Assembly: GCA_024709285.1 (NCBI GenBank)
Contig: JANJWY010000018.1
Location: forward strand, 1-8,926
Direction of reading: 5' to 3'
Source: Erysipelotrichaceae bacterium
GTDB lineage: Bacteria; Bacillota_I; Bacilli_A; Erysipelotrichales; Erysipelotrichaceae
DNA length: 8,926 nt
In this document: positions 7,224 to 8,926 of the stretch, in pieces
Layout: every line of letters starts with the position of its first letter
Numbering within the stretch: position 1 is the first letter of the stretch
The notes under the pieces: model-generated
The model's input: the letters and a program-made list of their open reading frames with translations, nothing else
Databases searched by the model: none
Told to the model about the DNA's origin: nothing
Made by a program: the position numbers and the translations under genes

Positions 7224-7250
7224 GAACATTATAACATGCAAACAATGTTC
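7224..7250. repeat. Inverted repeat enclosing the scpA -10 element, possible operator
   Basis: The perfect 7-bp arms GAACATT (7224-7230) and AATGTTC (7244-7250) are separated by 13 bp, so their centres are 20 bp apart, about two helical turns. The repeat covers the extended -10 of the scpA promoter and the pdp stop codon region. It has no T-tract, so it is not a terminator. A dimeric repressor site is an inference; chance is possible in AT-rich DNA. Confidence 0.4.
7228..7236 (-). promoter_or_regulatory. Extended -10 promoter for scpA-scpB-rluB-rsmE-unknown gene
   Basis: The minus strand reads TGTTATAAT, a perfect extended -10 (TG-N-TATAAT). The -35 position at 17-bp spacing (TATATT) is poor, as expected when an extended -10 does the work. 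The predicted start of transcription, 6-7 nt downstream at about 7221-7222, gives a leader of only 9-10 nt before the scpA ATG. It lies directly after the pdp terminator, where a new promoter is expected. Confidence 0.65.
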
Positions 7251-8589
7251 AATATAAACAAAAAAGATATTGCGAACAATATCTTAGACAATTACAGTAT
7301 TTTGCGATAAGTGCAATAGGCTGACCGGGATGATCTTCGATGACAAAACTGCTGTTTAATTCTTGCATAAATTCAACGCTTAACTCATTGTCATGATGAA
7401 TATCGACGAGTATATCGCCTTTTTTCACAAAATCCCCGATTTTCTTGTACACCAGCAAACCGACAGCCGGATTGATGATATCGTCCTTGGTTGCACGTCC
7501 TGCACCCAGCTTCATAGCACTGATCCCCAATTGTGTCGCTTTTATGGAAGTAATATACCCTTCTTTCTGATTGATCAGCGGTGTAACATACCTTGCCTGT
7601 GCCAGTTTCTGCGGATGATCAATACAATCAACATCCCCGCCCTGGGCAGCCACAAATTCCCTGAACTTGTTAAATGCCGTTTTTGAGGATATCGAGTCTT
7701 CAAGAAGTTTGCGTGCATCGGCAGCATCGGTACATATGTTGGCTTGCAACAGCATGATCGTTCCGGCTTGAAAGCATAATTCCGTAAAATCAGCAGGTCC
7801 ATGACCTTTGAGCGTATCAATGGCTTCTTTGACTTCCAAAGCATTACCAATAGCTATTCCCAGTGGCTGATTCATATCAGTGATCATTGCCCGTGTGTCT
7901 CTGTTAGAAAGTTTACCGATCGCAATCATTGCTTTCGCAAGTTCTTCAGCTTTTTCAGGGGTATGCATAAAAGCACCATCCCCGTATTTGACATCGAGCA
8001 GAATGGTATTTGCCCCTGCAGCCAGTTTTTTCGACATGATCGATGAAGCAATCAAAGCAATTGACGGGACAGTAGCAGTAACATCACGCAATGCATATAA
8101 TTTTTTATCCGCCGGAACAAGCGATCCTGTCTGGCCGACAATTGATAATGAAATCCGGTTGACTTGACTGATAAACTCAGACTGACTCAAAGTAACCGAA
8201 AATCCGGGAATAGCCTCAAGTTTGTCAATGGTTCCTCCGGTATGACCCAGACCTCTGCCGGACATTTTGGCTACTTTGGCACCGCATGCTGCAACCATCG
8301 GCCCTAACACAAGCGAAGTCTTATCACCGACACCGCCGGTCGAATGTTTATCGACCTTAATGCCATGAATCGATGACAAATCCAAAACATCTCCGCTGTG
8401 CATCATAGCCATGGTCAAGTGAGTGGTTTCTATGTCAGTCATCCCTTTACAAACGATGGCCATCAACAGTGCACTGCTCTGATAATCCGGAATTTCACCG
8501 TTCGTCAGTCCGGTTACCCAATATTGTATTTCTTCTTCACTAAGTTCAAGCCCATCGCGTTTCTTAGCGATGATTTCTATCATTCTCAT
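7249..8589 (-). CDS. pdp: Pyrimidine-nucleoside phosphorylase, with a probable frameshifted C-terminal tail
   Basis: Reversibly phosphorolyses uridine, thymidine and deoxyuridine to free base and (deoxy)ribose-1-phosphate in the cytosol. Visible landmarks: the KVDKHSTGGVGD phosphate and His-82 region at residues 78-89, the family signature SGRGLGHTGGTIDKLE at 110-125, and the substrate-site residues Arg168, Ser183 and Lys187 in their usual spacing. The start at 8589 (MRMIEII) matches the Bacillus N-terminus as I recall it; a second ATG at 8583 is possible. A weak AAAGAGTGA ribosome binding site precedes it. The frame gives 446 residues against about 433 for the family. The last 17 (from Lys430) are rich in Cys and Tyr and unlike the family. 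One extra A in the AAAA run at 7300-7303 would give LIAKIL and a TAA at 7292-7294, for 432 residues. The gene probably ends there in reality. Confidence 0.95.
   Translation of the reverse strand: MRMIEIIAKKRDGLELSEEEIQYWVTGLTNGEIPDYQSSALLMAIVCKGMTDIETTHLTMAMMHSGDVLDLSSIHGIKVDKHSTGGVGDKTSLVLGPMVAACGAKVAKMSGRGLGHTGGTIDKLEAIPGFSVTLSQSEFISQVNRISLSIVGQTGSLVPADKKLYALRDVTATVPSIALIASSIMSKKLAAGANTILLDVKYGDGAFMHTPEKAEELAKAMIAIGKLSNRDTRAMITDMNQPLGIAIGNALEVKEAIDTLKGHGPADFTELCFQAGTIMLLQANICTDAADARKLLEDSISSKTAFNKFREFVAAQGGDVDCIDHPQKLAQARYVTPLINQKEGYITSIKATQLGISAMKLGAGRATKDDIINPAVGLLVYKKIGDFVKKGDILVDIHHDNELSVEFMQELNSSFVIEDHPGQPIALIAKYCNCLRYCSQYLFCLY
7260..7285 (-). terminator. Intrinsic terminator of plsC-pdp
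   Basis: Read on the minus strand, there is a perfect 9-bp stem (AAGATATTG paired with CAATATCTT, 7277-7285 and 7264-7272) with a TTCG loop, followed by TTTTGTTTAT. It lies inside the pdp frame as called, but downstream of the restored stop at 7292-7294. It separates plsC-pdp from the scpA operon. The opposite strand has no T-tract, so it should act in one direction only. Confidence 0.85.
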
Positions 8590-8593
8590 AGGT

Positions 8594-8926
8594 TCACTCT
8601 TTCTCTAATTCACTTAAAATCCGACTCCGCACTTCGTCAGCAAGCTGCTGAATCGTCATGTCAAGATATTCTTCATGATGCAACGGCTGCAAATAACGGA
8701 CCTTAATAATGACTTTCTTTGCTTTGGGATCGTCAAGGGCTTTATAAGAGTCAATCAATGCCACAGGAACGATTGGTACTTTGGCATTGACGGCAGCTTT
8801 CAGTGAACCTGCCTTAAACTCACCCATCGTATTTCCGTATGAACGGGTTCCCTCCGGAAAAATAACCATGTTGTGACCCATTTTCAAACGCTCTGTCAGT
8901 TTTCCAACCATAGTCACGGAATCTTT
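8594..8926 (-). CDS. plsC: 1-acyl-sn-glycerol-3-phosphate acyltransferase, C-terminal part (gene cut by window edge)
   Basis: Only the last 110 residues are in the window; the frame stays open to base 8926 with no convincing start, so the 5' end lies outside. The visible part has the family's motif III, FPEGTRS, preceded by a typical MGHNMVI stretch, and the downstream VPIVPVAL motif. The upstream NHxxxxD catalytic motif should lie beyond the edge. Known family role: transfer of an acyl chain to lysophosphatidic acid, giving phosphatidic acid, at the inner face of the membrane. The tail is charged and helical (ending LSELEKE), as is usual. The TGA stop lies 4 nt before the pdp start and overlaps pdp's weak ribosome binding site, so the two genes are probably co-transcribed. 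The family is clear; the exact acyl acceptor is inferred. Confidence 0.88.
   Translation of the reverse strand, partial: KDSVTMVGKLTERLKMGHNMVIFPEGTRSYGNTMGEFKAGSLKAAVNAKVPIVPVALIDSYKALDDPKAKKVIIKVRYLQPLHHEEYLDMTIQQLADEVRSRILSELEKE

Noticed and set aside
7213..7245. Longer scpA start at 7245
   Set aside because: The added MFACYNVRGDD is not family-like and covers the promoter -10 and ribosome binding site.
7224..7250. LexA/DinR (SOS) box at the GAAC...GTTC pair
   Set aside because: The Gram-positive SOS box needs GAAC and GTTC separated by 4 bp; here 19 bp lie between them.
7292..7306. Programmed -1 frameshift in pdp at the AAAA run
   Set aside because: The sequence is C-GCA-AAA, which does not fit the X-XXY-YYZ slippery rule because the GCA tRNA cannot re-pair. 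A run of four A is also short for polymerase slippage. A deletion or sequence error is simpler.
1..8926. Mobile elements, CRISPR arrays, tRNA or rRNA genes, defence genes, riboswitches
   Set aside because: I looked on both strands and saw no transposase or integrase motifs, regularly spaced repeats, tRNA-like cloverleaf or long structured leader. The genes are tightly packed core genes.

Overview
The window reads as a core-genome stretch of a low-to-moderate GC Gram-positive bacterium (Bacillota). Every supported gene lies on the minus strand, so transcription runs from right to left. The evidence is the gene set and order (scpA-scpB-rluB, then rsmE, mtaB and rpsU), strong AAGGAGG-type ribosome binding sites, sigma-A-like promoters, and the standard code (TGG for Trp, TGA used as stop). 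Erysipelotrichia or a nearby class is my tentative guess from the divergent MurE and the gene order; it cannot be settled from the sequence alone.

In transcription order: (1) The 3' part of a 1-acyl-glycerol-3-phosphate acyltransferase gene (plsC family, cut by the window edge) is followed 4 nt later by pdp, pyrimidine-nucleoside phosphorylase. The pdp reading frame runs through a clear intrinsic terminator, and its last 17 residues look like the product of a one-base frameshift. (2) An extended -10 promoter inside a 7-bp inverted repeat starts scpA-scpB-rluB-rsmE and a 261-residue protein of unknown family. These five genes overlap or are separated by no more than 14 nt. (3) A good promoter at the 3' end of the unknown gene precedes mtaB-murE-deoC, which overlap by 4 and 8 nt. 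(4) rpsU has its own promoter and ends in an intrinsic terminator that overlaps its stop codon.

Functionally, four genes serve the translation apparatus: rluB (23S rRNA pseudouridine), rsmE (16S rRNA m3U), mtaB (tRNA ms2t6A) and rpsU (ribosomal protein S21). The unknown gene sits in the middle of this group. scpA and scpB encode the non-SMC subunits of the chromosome-condensing SMC complex. murE acts in peptidoglycan precursor synthesis. pdp and deoC catalyse two steps of deoxyribonucleoside breakdown but lie in separate transcription units.

I see no mobile element, CRISPR array, RNA gene or defence system. No gap exceeds 100 bases. No new multi-gene system is evident. The points most worth a second look are the pdp 3' frameshift, the unknown gene, two promoters predicted to give leaders of only about 10 nt, and unusual substrate-site motifs in MurE.
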